From an uncultured Trichormus sp. (GTDB taxonomy: Bacteria; Cyanobacteriota; Cyanobacteriia; Cyanobacteriales; Nostocaceae): a stretch of DNA of 54,117 nucleotides. The notes under the pieces are model-generated. The model ran no database searches and was not told where the DNA came from. It was given only the letters and a program-made list of their open reading frames with translations. Shown one piece after another: positions 17,313-25,719 of the stretch (positions are counted from its first letter, which is position 1; the number at the start of each line of letters is the position of its first letter). The stretch is from the NCBI GenBank assembly GCA_936914905.1, contig CAKZGI010000292.1, forward strand, positions 1 to 54,117, read 5' to 3'. The translations under genes and the position numbers were made by a program.

Positions 17313-18455
17313 GTGCGAATCCTACACATTACAAACCATGTCCAAAAAATCGGTAACGGAATTGTCAATGTGGCAGTAGACTTAGCCTGTTTACAAACAG
17401 AAAGAAGTCTTGATGTTGCTGTCGCATCAGCAGGTAGAGAATATGAGACGTTATTAGCAAATCATGGTATTTCCCACTTTAAATTAGATCAATCGCGCAC
17501 ACCAGTAAAAATGATCAAAGCCGCCTGGCGCTATCGAGAAATTATCAAAGAATTTCAACCAGATATTGTTCATGCCCACATGATGACAGGAGTTGTATTA
17601 GCAGGTATTCTCAAAAATAGTGGTCAATATAGTTTAGTTTCTACCGTACATAATGAATTTCAACGTAGTGCCGTATTAATGGGATTAGCAGATCGCGTCA
17701 TAGCAGTTAGTCACGCAGTAGCTGATTCCATGATCCGTCGTGGTATCCCAGCTAAGAAATTGCGGGTAGTTGCTAACGGAACATTAAACAGTCCTCGACA
17801 TAGAAAAATTCAAGATTACCAACCCCTCCCACTCCATCATCCAGCCATAACCACTGTAGCTGGAATGTATAGCCGCAAAGGAATAGGTGAATTAATTGAA
17901 GCATTTAATTTGATTGCAAAAGATTTTCCCAAAGCCCATCTTTACCTAGTAGGAGATGGGCCAGATCGGGTAATTTTTGAGACTACTATTAATAGTAAAC
18001 TCTTTAGAGATGGAGGATTACATAAACGTATTCATTTTGAAGGTTTTCAACCAGTTGAAGGTTTTCAACCAGAACCTCAACGTTATATGTTATCCACAGA
18101 TATATTTGTTTTAGCTTCACATTGTGAATCATTTGGTTTAGTCTTAACAGAAGCAAGAGAAGCGGGTTGTGCAATTGTCGCCAGTGATGTAGATGGGATT
18201 CCAGAAACCTTAGATTATCGGCAAGCTGGTATTTTAGTTCCACCTAAAGATAGTCAGCAGTTGGCTAATGCACTGGCGCAATTACTAAGCGATACCAAAC
18301 AATTGCAGAAATGGAAGTTGCGCGCTAAACAAAACCTAGAAAGATTTAGCACCGCACGAGTAAATGAAGAAACATTGAATGTTTACCTTGAATTAACCAG
18401 ACAATATAATCTCCTCAGAATAACCAGACTGAGAGAATTAGTAATAGGTAAGTAG
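17313..18455 (+). CDS. Family 4 glycosyltransferase (GTG start, internal six-residue duplication)
   Basis: This GT4 enzyme has 380 residues and starts at GTG 17313 with gagag about 8 bases upstream. MRILHITNHVQKIGNGIVNVAVDLA is the N-terminal glycine loop. VAGMYSRKGIGELIEAF begins the donor domain, and ESFGLVLTEAREAGCAIVASD holds the E-x7-E motif. In the donor half the stretch EGFQPVEGFQPE shows a direct 18 bp duplication (18039-18074), which lengthens a loop by six residues without breaking the frame. It is one of three plus-strand genes inside an otherwise minus-strand island, next to the PIG-L relic. Whether the duplication harms activity is unknown. Confidence 0.87.
   Translation: MRILHITNHVQKIGNGIVNVAVDLACLQTERSLDVAVASAGREYETLLANHGISHFKLDQSRTPVKMIKAAWRYREIIKEFQPDIVHAHMMTGVVLAGILKNSGQYSLVSTVHNEFQRSAVLMGLADRVIAVSHAVADSMIRRGIPAKKLRVVANGTLNSPRHRKIQDYQPLPLHHPAITTVAGMYSRKGIGELIEAFNLIAKDFPKAHLYLVGDGPDRVIFETTINSKLFRDGGLHKRIHFEGFQPVEGFQPEPQRYMLSTDIFVLASHCESFGLVLTEAREAGCAIVASDVDGIPETLDYRQAGILVPPKDSQQLANALAQLLSDTKQLQKWKLRAKQNLERFSTARVNEETLNVYLELTRQYNLLRITRLRELVIGK
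18039..18074 (+). repeat. 18 bp in-frame tandem duplication inside a GT4 gene
   Basis: gaaggttttcaaccag is repeated directly at 18039 and 18057; the units differ only in their last two bases. It encodes EGFQPV-EGFQPE. Confidence 0.9.
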
Positions 18456-18510
18456 CCATCATCAACTGCCTACAAATTTACCTCCCCTCTTTTTTATTCC
18501 CTATTCTCTG

Positions 18511-19389
18511 CTATATATTAATCAGTTCCTCCTCGCTGAGATACATAGCAATTCCTTTTTCATAATAAGCAGCCTCATTAATAAAAATGGGATGTACAGT
18601 AGATTCTCCTTCATAAAAAATTTCTTTGCCTTCAAAAGTTAGGAATAGTGGATCACCAGAATGTAGAGGTTGATAATCTCTAAACTGAAGTTGGGGGTGA
18701 ATCATAGCTGCAATATCCCCATCTTCATTTCTGGGATAATCAACCACTCCACTAGCTCTATAAACAGTGAAACTACTTTGAATGAGGGGACTTTTACCTT
18801 TGTTAAAATCTTCAAAATAGTCTAAGACTGCATAAACAAGATTTTCTGTTTGTTTAAAAAATTCCCCATCTAAAGTACCCTGAGCTACAGCACCAACTTC
18901 TATAGAAAAACCTAATTGACACAGGGAACGGAGAAAACCACTGTTTCTAGCTTGCTGATGAATATAAACTTTTACTAAAGGATTAATTGCATTTAAATAA
19001 GCAGCTAAAGCGAGTAGGAAAGGATGTATATTACCAATAATAATACATAATCCCATATTGGCAGTAGTAGTATGTAAATCAATAATTACATCTACAAATT
19101 CCTGATCTTCTGGTTTCAGTATTGCTTGAATTTCTTTGGCTCTTAATTCTTCATAAATGGAAGATTTAGTAGCTGGTGAATTATCTCCTATAAAGCACCG
19201 ATTTAAATCAATATCAATATATCTTGTACGGGCTAAAATAGCTTTAGGATTGCCTAATAATGCAATACTCTCAAAACTATTTCTGTTGATTAAATGGGGA
19301 TATTTTTGGAATTTCCTAACTAAATAAACTCCGATTAATTCATTACCATGAATTCCTCCCACAATTGCTAACCGATTGATTCGATTCAT
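18511..19389 (-). CDS. Aspartoacylase/succinylglutamate desuccinylase-family zinc hydrolase
   Basis: The start is set at 19389 because gaggt lies five bases before this ATG; a start 21 bases further upstream is open but has no such site. The protein has 292 residues. The zinc ligands are visible in GGIHGNE near the N-terminus (H and E) and in DLHTTTANMG (H) in the middle. DIDLNRCF supplies the conserved Asn-Arg, and SIEVGAVAQG supplies the catalytic glutamate. The family deacylates N-acyl amino acids, typically N-acetylaspartate, in the cytoplasm. It stands between a GT4 (convergent) and the Wzy-like gene. The link to envelope synthesis is unclear; an amide-cleaving role on a sugar or amino-acid decoration is speculative. 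Confidence 0.85.
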   Translation of the reverse strand: MNRINRLAIVGGIHGNELIGVYLVRKFQKYPHLINRNSFESIALLGNPKAILARTRYIDIDLNRCFIGDNSPATKSSIYEELRAKEIQAILKPEDQEFVDVIIDLHTTTANMGLCIIIGNIHPFLLALAAYLNAINPLVKVYIHQQARNSGFLRSLCQLGFSIEVGAVAQGTLDGEFFKQTENLVYAVLDYFEDFNKGKSPLIQSSFTVYRASGVVDYPRNEDGDIAAMIHPQLQFRDYQPLHSGDPLFLTFEGKEIFYEGESTVHPIFINEAAYYEKGIAMYLSEEELINI

Positions 19390-19443
19390 AATTACCTCAT
19401 CTAGACACAACTTTGATAAAAATTATAAATTGACAAGGATCAA

Positions 19444-19472
19444 ATTCCCGACTTCTTGAAGAAACCGGGAAT
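19444..19472. terminator. Hairpin between the Wzy-like gene and the aspartoacylase gene
   Basis: attcccg and cgggaat pair with an inner tctt/aaga stem. The palindrome is of a type scattered through Nostocales intergenic DNA. It could attenuate transcription from the Wzy-like gene, but no T-run follows on the minus strand. Confidence 0.4.
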
Positions 19473-19509
19473 CTTGTTGTTCACTAAAAATTGAGGAGGG
19501 CAATATAAG

Positions 19510-20943
19510 CTACATCTTCATTCCTTGATGCTGATAGTATTTATGTGCTGCCATAGCCATAGCTAAAAATCCCCACATAATCATACCTGCCACACTCAAC
19601 ATCCCACTATAGATAATTAACTGAGCGCAGGAACTGATACTAATAGCACGAGCAGCACTGACAAAACTATCAAAGCGACCTTCGGTATACCTGCTCACAC
19701 TGATCAGCATCAAGACTAACCCAGCTATATAAGGTATAGCACCGAACCAACCCAAAGTAAAAAACATATCTAAAATACCACTATCAATGACGATAACTTC
19801 TATTTGTCCAGTTTTTTCATTGACCTTCCAAATATTTCCTAAACCGTTACCGAGAACAGTAGTTAGGGCTAAATTGAGATTTCGATCATAAGTTTCTGAT
19901 CTGTCCTTAAAGCTACCATCTTTTTCTAAATTGGAAAAACTTTCTAAACGAGTAGTCACGACTTTGGAAATAGGTTCAATAGTCACTAATGGGACAACAC
20001 ACATAGCCATGATTAAAATGATGGTAATTAGGCGTAGTTGAGTTTTCGTTTTCACTGAACCAAAAATAAGGATGATTCCTAATAACCACCCACCCCAACT
20101 AGTACGTACTTGTGAAAGTAAAAATGATAGATAACCAACCGCTGAGGCAGGAAAAATTAACGAACCTGTACTGGTAAGTAATAACAGTAACCCCGTTTGC
20201 ATAACCGTACCAAATGGCCCTGGTGAGTGCAATGTACTCCAAACTCGTATCCCAAATGCTACAGGATTACCAGCGCTAGTGAACATTTTTGATTCTGTCA
20301 ACCAAAATTTATCCCATTCAGGAGCAGCTACAAATTGATATACACCGTAAGCTCCTGTAATTAAAACGCACCAGATAAATACACGCTGGAAGTGTTGGCG
20401 ATAGCTAGGGTAATCTCGCCAATTCATAAATAAATGAAAAGCGAAAATAATGGGACTCAACCAGTCTAAAAAACCGCGTATGACTGGAACTGGTTGATTA
20501 AAAATCATCCCTACTAAACCACCATACGATACGCCAATAACACTCAATATAAAAGGCAAACCACCTTGACGGATAGCATTTGGCAGGTGTTTGAGTAAGG
20601 TGGTAATGGTGACAAATACCACCAAGTATGGGGCTATGAGCATTTGACGGGTAGGATCCCAACCAATCCGATAATCAACTAAACGAGTGAGTAAAGGTGT
20701 GAGAAACCAAGTCCACCAAGTAAAGCCAATGTAAAGAATGGGATGACGCAAGTATAAAAATATGGCTACTAATAAAGACGTGGCAGGAAAAACTACCCGC
20801 AATAAGCTCGCTGCACCACCAAAGTAGCAAGTTACGACTAGTAATAGGAAGCCGAAAATAACTATCCAACTTTGTGCAGATCTATCTTGTGGAGAAAAGT
20901 TTGATTGTGAAAAACTATTAAAAAGTATCTGCTTGGAAAACAT
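19510..20943 (-). CDS. O-antigen ligase/polymerase (Wzy/WaaL)-like membrane protein
   Basis: This is a 477-residue protein with about ten or more hydrophobic helices. A large loop lies around residues 200-260 (FVAAPEWDKFW..SAGNPVAFGIRVWSTLHSPGPFG), followed by LLSQVRTSWGGWLLGI. A second polar loop around 320-390 contains SFSNLEKDGSFKDRSETYDRNL and GNGLGN. The R-T/S-x-W motif and the late polar loop are typical of the Wzy_C/O-antigen ligase fold, which joins lipid-linked oligosaccharides on the outer face of the cytoplasmic membrane. In the HEP island it would polymerise the repeat unit assembled by the neighbouring glycosyltransferases. It follows the GT2 gene by about 100 bp on the same strand. 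Confidence 0.8.
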   Translation of the reverse strand: MFSKQILFNSFSQSNFSPQDRSAQSWIVIFGFLLLVVTCYFGGAASLLRVVFPATSLLVAIFLYLRHPILYIGFTWWTWFLTPLLTRLVDYRIGWDPTRQMLIAPYLVVFVTITTLLKHLPNAIRQGGLPFILSVIGVSYGGLVGMIFNQPVPVIRGFLDWLSPIIFAFHLFMNWRDYPSYRQHFQRVFIWCVLITGAYGVYQFVAAPEWDKFWLTESKMFTSAGNPVAFGIRVWSTLHSPGPFGTVMQTGLLLLLTSTGSLIFPASAVGYLSFLLSQVRTSWGGWLLGIILIFGSVKTKTQLRLITIILIMAMCVVPLVTIEPISKVVTTRLESFSNLEKDGSFKDRSETYDRNLNLALTTVLGNGLGNIWKVNEKTGQIEVIVIDSGILDMFFTLGWFGAIPYIAGLVLMLISVSRYTEGRFDSFVSAARAISISSCAQLIIYSGMLSVAGMIMWGFLAMAMAAHKYYQHQGMKM

Positions 20944-21046
20944 ACAAGTTTGAACTTAGGATTTCGGATTGAACTATCTAAAATTTAAAATTTTCAATCC
21001 AAAATTGACTTAATAGAAAGCAGAAAGTTTATTGAATTTTAGATTT

Positions 21047-21979
21047 CTAATTTTGTATTTTGAATTGATGTGTTTGCCATCCTTGCCATCGCCCACGCAA
21101 AGATGCTCGCAATTTCTTATTAACAATTGCGCCTTGACTGGGGAAGAGTCTCACCCATTGGATGAAGCCTAAACAGTCTCTTGTTCCTATTAATATTGCC
21201 CAGAATAAGAAGGCGATTCGGCGTAATGGAGATAGATGTTCTAATAAAACTAGGGTTTCATTGTGGACTAAGTTGGTACAGGCAATTTCACTAAATTTTT
21301 CGCGTTGGTCTTCATCAAAACGTCTGGCCGGATAGTGATCTACAGCTACGCTGGGATCGTAAATGATTTTCCAACCTCCTCGTTGTAGTGCAAAGGTAAA
21401 TGCCATTTCAAAGTGTACTTGTGCGCCAGTTCCTCTCATTCTTTGATCAAATTGCAATTTGCCGATTGCCTGTGTACGAAAACTCATATTTACACCTTTG
21501 AGAACATCGACTTCACGGGGTCCGCCTACTCCCAGATGATGGTTACCAATTACACGCCCAAACCACTGTAAGCGCCCTACTATTGAACATGAACTATCTT
21601 CTATCTTTTCACCCTGGTGTACCCAATCACGGCCACCAACACCACCTATGCAACCATCATTTTGAAAATGAGCAGTGATTTTTTGCAACCAATCAGGATA
21701 GGGTGCAGCATCATCATCAGTGATGGAAACTATGTCTCCTGTTACTGCTGCTAGTCCGGCGTTGAGGGCTGCAACGACTCCAGGTTGTGTGACTGTGACA
21801 GTTTGTAAAGGTAGGTTGTGGGGAGAAAATAGGTTCAAGAATTGCCAAGTTTCTGTATCTGTGTCTCGAACTACGACAATAACCTGATCAACTGGTTTAG
21901 TTTGGGCTTGGAGTGCAGAAAGGCAGTGTGACAAGTCTTCAGGACGGCCATAGGTGGGGATAAGAACTGTATTCCTCAT
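21047..21979 (-). CDS. Family 2 glycosyltransferase
   Basis: This GT-A fold enzyme has 310 residues. NTVLIPTYGRPEDLSHCLSAL starts the nucleotide-binding domain. DIVSITDDDAAPYPDWL carries the DxD motif (DDD), and the GVGGRDW and KGVNMSFR blocks are typical of GT2 enzymes of polysaccharide clusters. C-terminal hydrophobic residues (IAFLFWAILIG) may touch the membrane. Its start overlaps the end of the upstream GT4 gene by about 40 bases, so the two are translationally linked. It probably adds one residue to the HEP repeat unit. Donor unknown. Confidence 0.87.
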   Translation of the reverse strand: MRNTVLIPTYGRPEDLSHCLSALQAQTKPVDQVIVVVRDTDTETWQFLNLFSPHNLPLQTVTVTQPGVVAALNAGLAAVTGDIVSITDDDAAPYPDWLQKITAHFQNDGCIGGVGGRDWVHQGEKIEDSSCSIVGRLQWFGRVIGNHHLGVGGPREVDVLKGVNMSFRTQAIGKLQFDQRMRGTGAQVHFEMAFTFALQRGGWKIIYDPSVAVDHYPARRFDEDQREKFSEIACTNLVHNETLVLLEHLSPLRRIAFLFWAILIGTRDCLGFIQWVRLFPSQGAIVNKKLRASLRGRWQGWQTHQFKIQN

Positions 21980-23099
21980 GTTTAATTAACTCCTCAAATA
22001 AATCTAAATAGGTTTTTGCCATAGTTACCCAGCTATGTTGTTCAGCAATAGTACGAGCGACTTTACCCATTTGTTGACGTAGTGTGTGATCGCTATTTAA
22101 TAATTTCAAAGCATCGGCTAAAGTATCAACATCATCACAATCAGATAAAACAATTCCACAAGCTGGTGTTACTAAATCAGCCGCACCAGTGGTTTTAGCC
22201 GTAATCACAGGTAAACCTGAAGCCATAGCTTCAATTACTACTAACCCAAAAGGTTCATAACGGGAAGGAAAAACGAATAAATCTGATGCCTGTTGAATTT
22301 GCGGCATATCACGGCGATAACCTAAAAAATGTACCCGTTCAGTTAATTTTAAGTCGGCAACCATTTTTGGATAGGGGCTATCTTTGGTTTCACCAACAAC
22401 TGCCAAATTTAAGTCAGGAACTTTTACTAAGGCATGAAGTACAGTATCTAGGTTTTTGCGAGAAATACGAATATCTCCAGCAAACAATGCTAAAGTCACA
22501 TTTTCACATATCCCCAATTTTTGGCGAGAACTCGCACCTGGAAGAAATTCTTGTAAATCAACTCCATTCACAATCACACGAATATTAGCACTAGGTACGC
22601 CAATATTAACTAATTCTTCAGCTACTTTTGTAGATACAGCAACAACAACTTTAGTTTGGCGAAAAGCTTCTTTTTCCCAATAAGCATTGATGGCAGTGTA
22701 CAGCCACTGATATAAACCATATAAATCCCGTCGTTGACGAGCAATATGTAAAGGCGATTTCCACCAAGAACTATGGACAAAATGCACAGCATTAACATCA
22801 GTAGCACTCATGGTAATCGCACCATTGGCTTGAATTAAATCAACTTCGCCCCGATGTTCACGTAACCAATCACTGCTTTTTTTGGCAAATACAAAATTGC
22901 GAACAAATTCACTCGGATATCCATCAACAGACATGGAAACCCAATTTACTGCACTATTCTGTTCTAATTCAGGTGCTATCTCACTCGATAATAATGTCAA
23001 ATCATGACCACGACGGAGTGCTTCCATAGCTACTTCATAATTAACTCGTCCTTGACCATCACCTTTTCCGATTTTATGGGTAACAATACAAATTCTCAT
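21939..23099 (-). CDS. Family 4 glycosyltransferase
   Basis: This GT4 enzyme has 386 residues. MRICIVTHKIGKGDGQGRVNYEVA is the N-terminal loop. VTLALFAGDIRISRKNLDTVL begins the donor domain, and EPFGLVVIEAMASGLPVITA contains E-x7-E. The C-terminus runs about 40 bases into the next gene on the same strand. It lies in a compact minus-strand block GT2-GT4-GT2-Wzy. Colinear glycosyltransferases occur in the Anabaena HEP island downstream of hepA. Confidence 0.88.
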   Translation of the reverse strand: MRICIVTHKIGKGDGQGRVNYEVAMEALRRGHDLTLLSSEIAPELEQNSAVNWVSMSVDGYPSEFVRNFVFAKKSSDWLREHRGEVDLIQANGAITMSATDVNAVHFVHSSWWKSPLHIARQRRDLYGLYQWLYTAINAYWEKEAFRQTKVVVAVSTKVAEELVNIGVPSANIRVIVNGVDLQEFLPGASSRQKLGICENVTLALFAGDIRISRKNLDTVLHALVKVPDLNLAVVGETKDSPYPKMVADLKLTERVHFLGYRRDMPQIQQASDLFVFPSRYEPFGLVVIEAMASGLPVITAKTTGAADLVTPACGIVLSDCDDVDTLADALKLLNSDHTLRQQMGKVARTIAEQHSWVTMAKTYLDLFEELIKHEEYSSYPHLWPS

Positions 23100-23151
23100 T
23101 CATCACCTCTCAATTTTATAGATCAATTACAGACAAAAATTAATACACTAT

Positions 23152-24141
23152 TTAGTAAACACTCAGTAACTTATGAGTTATGATCTGAGGTGTGAAACTG
23201 AGCGTGAGTGCTGTTAAGGTACGCAAATTAAATTTTTGCTCATTCAAAGCCTGCCAGAAATAAGAACGTGCTGCTTTAGTTTCCTTATCTAGTAACAACC
23301 CAATCCCTAAAGTTGTATTAGCTTCTAACCATAGTTTTTTAAAGTGTGAATGATACTCCTGTAAACGCAGATCTTCCATAAAGATTCTATAGCAGAATAT
23401 TTCACTTTTAGCCTTGCGAATTTTTGCCTGTACATTACGTCTACCACTGAGCATAGTATCAGTTTGTCCATGCTCACGATAATAGGTCAGTTTCTCTGGA
23501 CAATAATAAACAGCATGTCCTGATATATAACACAGGTAAGTTAAATATAAATCCCACATTCCCCCAATTTCTGAAGGAATACTATCCCAATTAATCAAAC
23601 CATTACGAATTACACAAGCTGCGGCAGTAGGGATACTCTTATCAACTAAGCCAATTTTTTGAAAGTCCTCATGAATTCCTGAAGGGATTTTATCACGCTT
23701 ATAACTACGTGAATTTCCTTCCGTAGCAGCAGCATTAATTTGACTTTGAGCATCAATAATATATTGGTCACAAAAAGCCAGAATTAAGTTAGAATTTGCC
23801 TCTAGTGGTGGTATGAGTTTAGCTAGAAAGTCTTGACTCCAGATATCATCATCATGAAGACTAGCTACATATTTACCCTGTGCCATTTTAAAGGCATTCA
23901 TCTGATTAGTTAGCATTCCCACATTTTCTGTATGTCGCCAAAATTTAATGCGGGAATCACCAAAAGATGCAACTAAATTTTGGGGATTTTCGGGACTAAA
24001 ATTATCAGAAACAATAATTTCAATATTTTGATAAGTCTGTTTAAAAGCACTAGAAATGGCTTGTTCTAGATATTGTGGCCTGTTATAAGTAGGAATAATC
24101 ACGCTAACTAGTGGTTCTAGTAATTCAGAATTAATAGTCAT
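23152..24141 (-). CDS. Family 2 glycosyltransferase
   Basis: This GT-A fold enzyme has 329 residues. PLVSVIIPTYNRPQYLEQAI begins the domain, and SDNFSPEN follows. GKYVASLHDDDIWSQDFL carries the DxD metal motif (HDDD), and GGMWDLYLTYL lies in the acceptor half. The protein is soluble. It precedes a GT4 by about 50 bp. Sugar specificity cannot be read. Confidence 0.87.
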   Translation of the reverse strand: MTINSELLEPLVSVIIPTYNRPQYLEQAISSAFKQTYQNIEIIVSDNFSPENPQNLVASFGDSRIKFWRHTENVGMLTNQMNAFKMAQGKYVASLHDDDIWSQDFLAKLIPPLEANSNLILAFCDQYIIDAQSQINAAATEGNSRSYKRDKIPSGIHEDFQKIGLVDKSIPTAAACVIRNGLINWDSIPSEIGGMWDLYLTYLCYISGHAVYYCPEKLTYYREHGQTDTMLSGRRNVQAKIRKAKSEIFCYRIFMEDLRLQEYHSHFKKLWLEANTTLGIGLLLDKETKAARSYFWQALNEQKFNLRTLTALTLSFTPQIITHKLLSVY

Positions 24142-24456
24142 AATTCTAACTCAGAATATCTGCAAAAGTAAATAATATAAATTAACCGTATAGCGAGACA
24201 GATAAATAGAGAGCATCCCAAATATTTAGATTTATTTTCATCTGACCTTTTATCTAAGGTGTGAGTGAAATAAACAAACCCCAAAGGAAAGAGCGCTTCA
24301 AAGAGTTTTTTAATTAGTCTGGTGATTTTTTTAGCCAAATTGTAATTTAGCTAGCAAATGCACTTGGGCGATAGGTATTAAATAGGTATACTCAAAGTCC
24401 TAACTGATAATCAATCAACTCCCGAAAATGATAATTTATCAGATACTTGTCAAGGT
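24142..24456. other. Gap between two glycosyltransferase genes, with a doubtful 66-codon ORF
   Basis: A minus-strand reading from TTG 24338 to 24138 overlaps the next gene by ATGA. It has a basic start and a hydrophobic tail but no Shine-Dalgarno and no recognisable family. It may be a remnant; I do not call it a gene. Confidence 0.3.
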
Positions 24457-25605
24457 TTATACTTGAGTTGTGCTAGTTATTGGTTGTTGGTAAATTGTCT
24501 CTAAAAAGCGTAATGCAGTCGGGACTGGACTATAATTTTCAATTGCCCACTGCCTTCCTTCTACAGCAATCTTTTCTAAAATTTTTGGTTCATCAGTCAT
24601 TCTATTAATAGTTGCCTGTACATTGTCTAAGTCTATGCCAATATAATGCCGCCAATTTTCAGGCATCACAGGAAGAGAAAGCCCATATTTCTCAAAATCC
24701 AAATGAAAAGTAGTACAGCCAGCTGCTAATGACTCCCAAAATCGCCAACTATCCCACTGTACGACCGTGTTAGATTTCAATCTCAGATTGCTCAGAAGAT
24801 TCTTACCAATTCGATTCATTAACATACCTGGATCATTAGGCCAACCAGGAATAAAAAAGCCGCCAAAACAAGCACAAGCCATCGAACTTTTGAGTCGGTT
24901 ATAATAACTTGGATAATGGCGCTTACCTGTTTGTAACCATTGCAATTCATGATATGGATCGGTTGAATGGTTATCTGGATGCTCAATACTATTATCTACC
25001 TGTAGCATATTTTTAACGTGAGGGATAAAGATCCTAGCACTAAAATTTCTAACGGGATGACCTTTTTTCCAATGCCTAAAATTAATAAGAATTTGACTGT
25101 TTCTGTCATAATAGTTGGGAACTTCTTTAACTTCCTGTAAAATCCTATTACTCAAACCATAAGCCCAGGGATAAAAATTCTTAGCATATTTGAGTTTATT
25201 GTTGTAATGATTGCGAAGAATAAAATCAAACTGTCTAAATTCTGGTCTTTCCATGTAGGTCTTGTCACTATCCTCCCCATCTAAATACACAGTTATATAC
25301 GGACGATTGGGATGTGATAAATTATCTGGTAAAGGATAATTAATATGAAACCAATTATTAGTTAATACCACAATAGAACAATCATCAGGTGTGATATCCG
25401 GTTGATGATTAAAGAGATATTTATTTTGTTGTGTTGATTCCTGCCAGTAGTTGACATTGGAAAAGAAAGATATTCCCAGTTCCCGAAACCCTTCTGCCAA
25501 ACAAATCAATAAATGTTGGAACTTATCTCCTGGCTTAGTTTCTTCTCTAGGATCACAGAGGAAATATACCTTGCCATTAAATTTAGCTGGAAGATTATTA
25601 ATCAT
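24457..25605 (-). CDS. Glycosyltransferase (GT-B like) of the HEP island
   Basis: This 382-residue soluble protein starts MINNLPAKFNGKVYFLCDPREE. It has a C-terminal glycosyltransferase-like part: TVVQWDSWRFWESLAAGCTTFHLDFEKYGLSLPVMPENWRHYIGID, then VEGRQWAIENYSPVPTALRFL. The WE-S-L-A-A-G-C-T segment is the counterpart of the E-x(n)-E donor motif region of GT1/GT4 enzymes (E[AS]LA[AC]G), and the tail matches GT-B end helices. It lies directly downstream of hepA (gap about 115 bp), where the Anabaena island also has a glycosyltransferase gene. Precise family and donor are unknown. Confidence 0.75.
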   Translation of the reverse strand: MINNLPAKFNGKVYFLCDPREETKPGDKFQHLLICLAEGFRELGISFFSNVNYWQESTQQNKYLFNHQPDITPDDCSIVVLTNNWFHINYPLPDNLSHPNRPYITVYLDGEDSDKTYMERPEFRQFDFILRNHYNNKLKYAKNFYPWAYGLSNRILQEVKEVPNYYDRNSQILINFRHWKKGHPVRNFSARIFIPHVKNMLQVDNSIEHPDNHSTDPYHELQWLQTGKRHYPSYYNRLKSSMACACFGGFFIPGWPNDPGMLMNRIGKNLLSNLRLKSNTVVQWDSWRFWESLAAGCTTFHLDFEKYGLSLPVMPENWRHYIGIDLDNVQATINRMTDEPKILEKIAVEGRQWAIENYSPVPTALRFLETIYQQPITSTTQV

Positions 25606-25719
25606 ATCCTTATTTTTTTACAAACTACTAAACTTATTGGATAAATTATAATTTATTCATCCTGCTCCCTTGGCTAATTGAATGTATATCTGAAATATCT
25701 AACAGCTTAATTACTGTAC

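Noticed and set aside
22286-22683. Plus-strand ORFs of 100 and 75 codons
   Set aside because: Antisense to the intact GT4 gene at 21939-23099; no family features.
24138-24338. 66-codon minus-strand ORF overlapping the GT2 start
   Set aside because: TTG start without a ribosome site and no recognisable family; kept only as a note for the gap.
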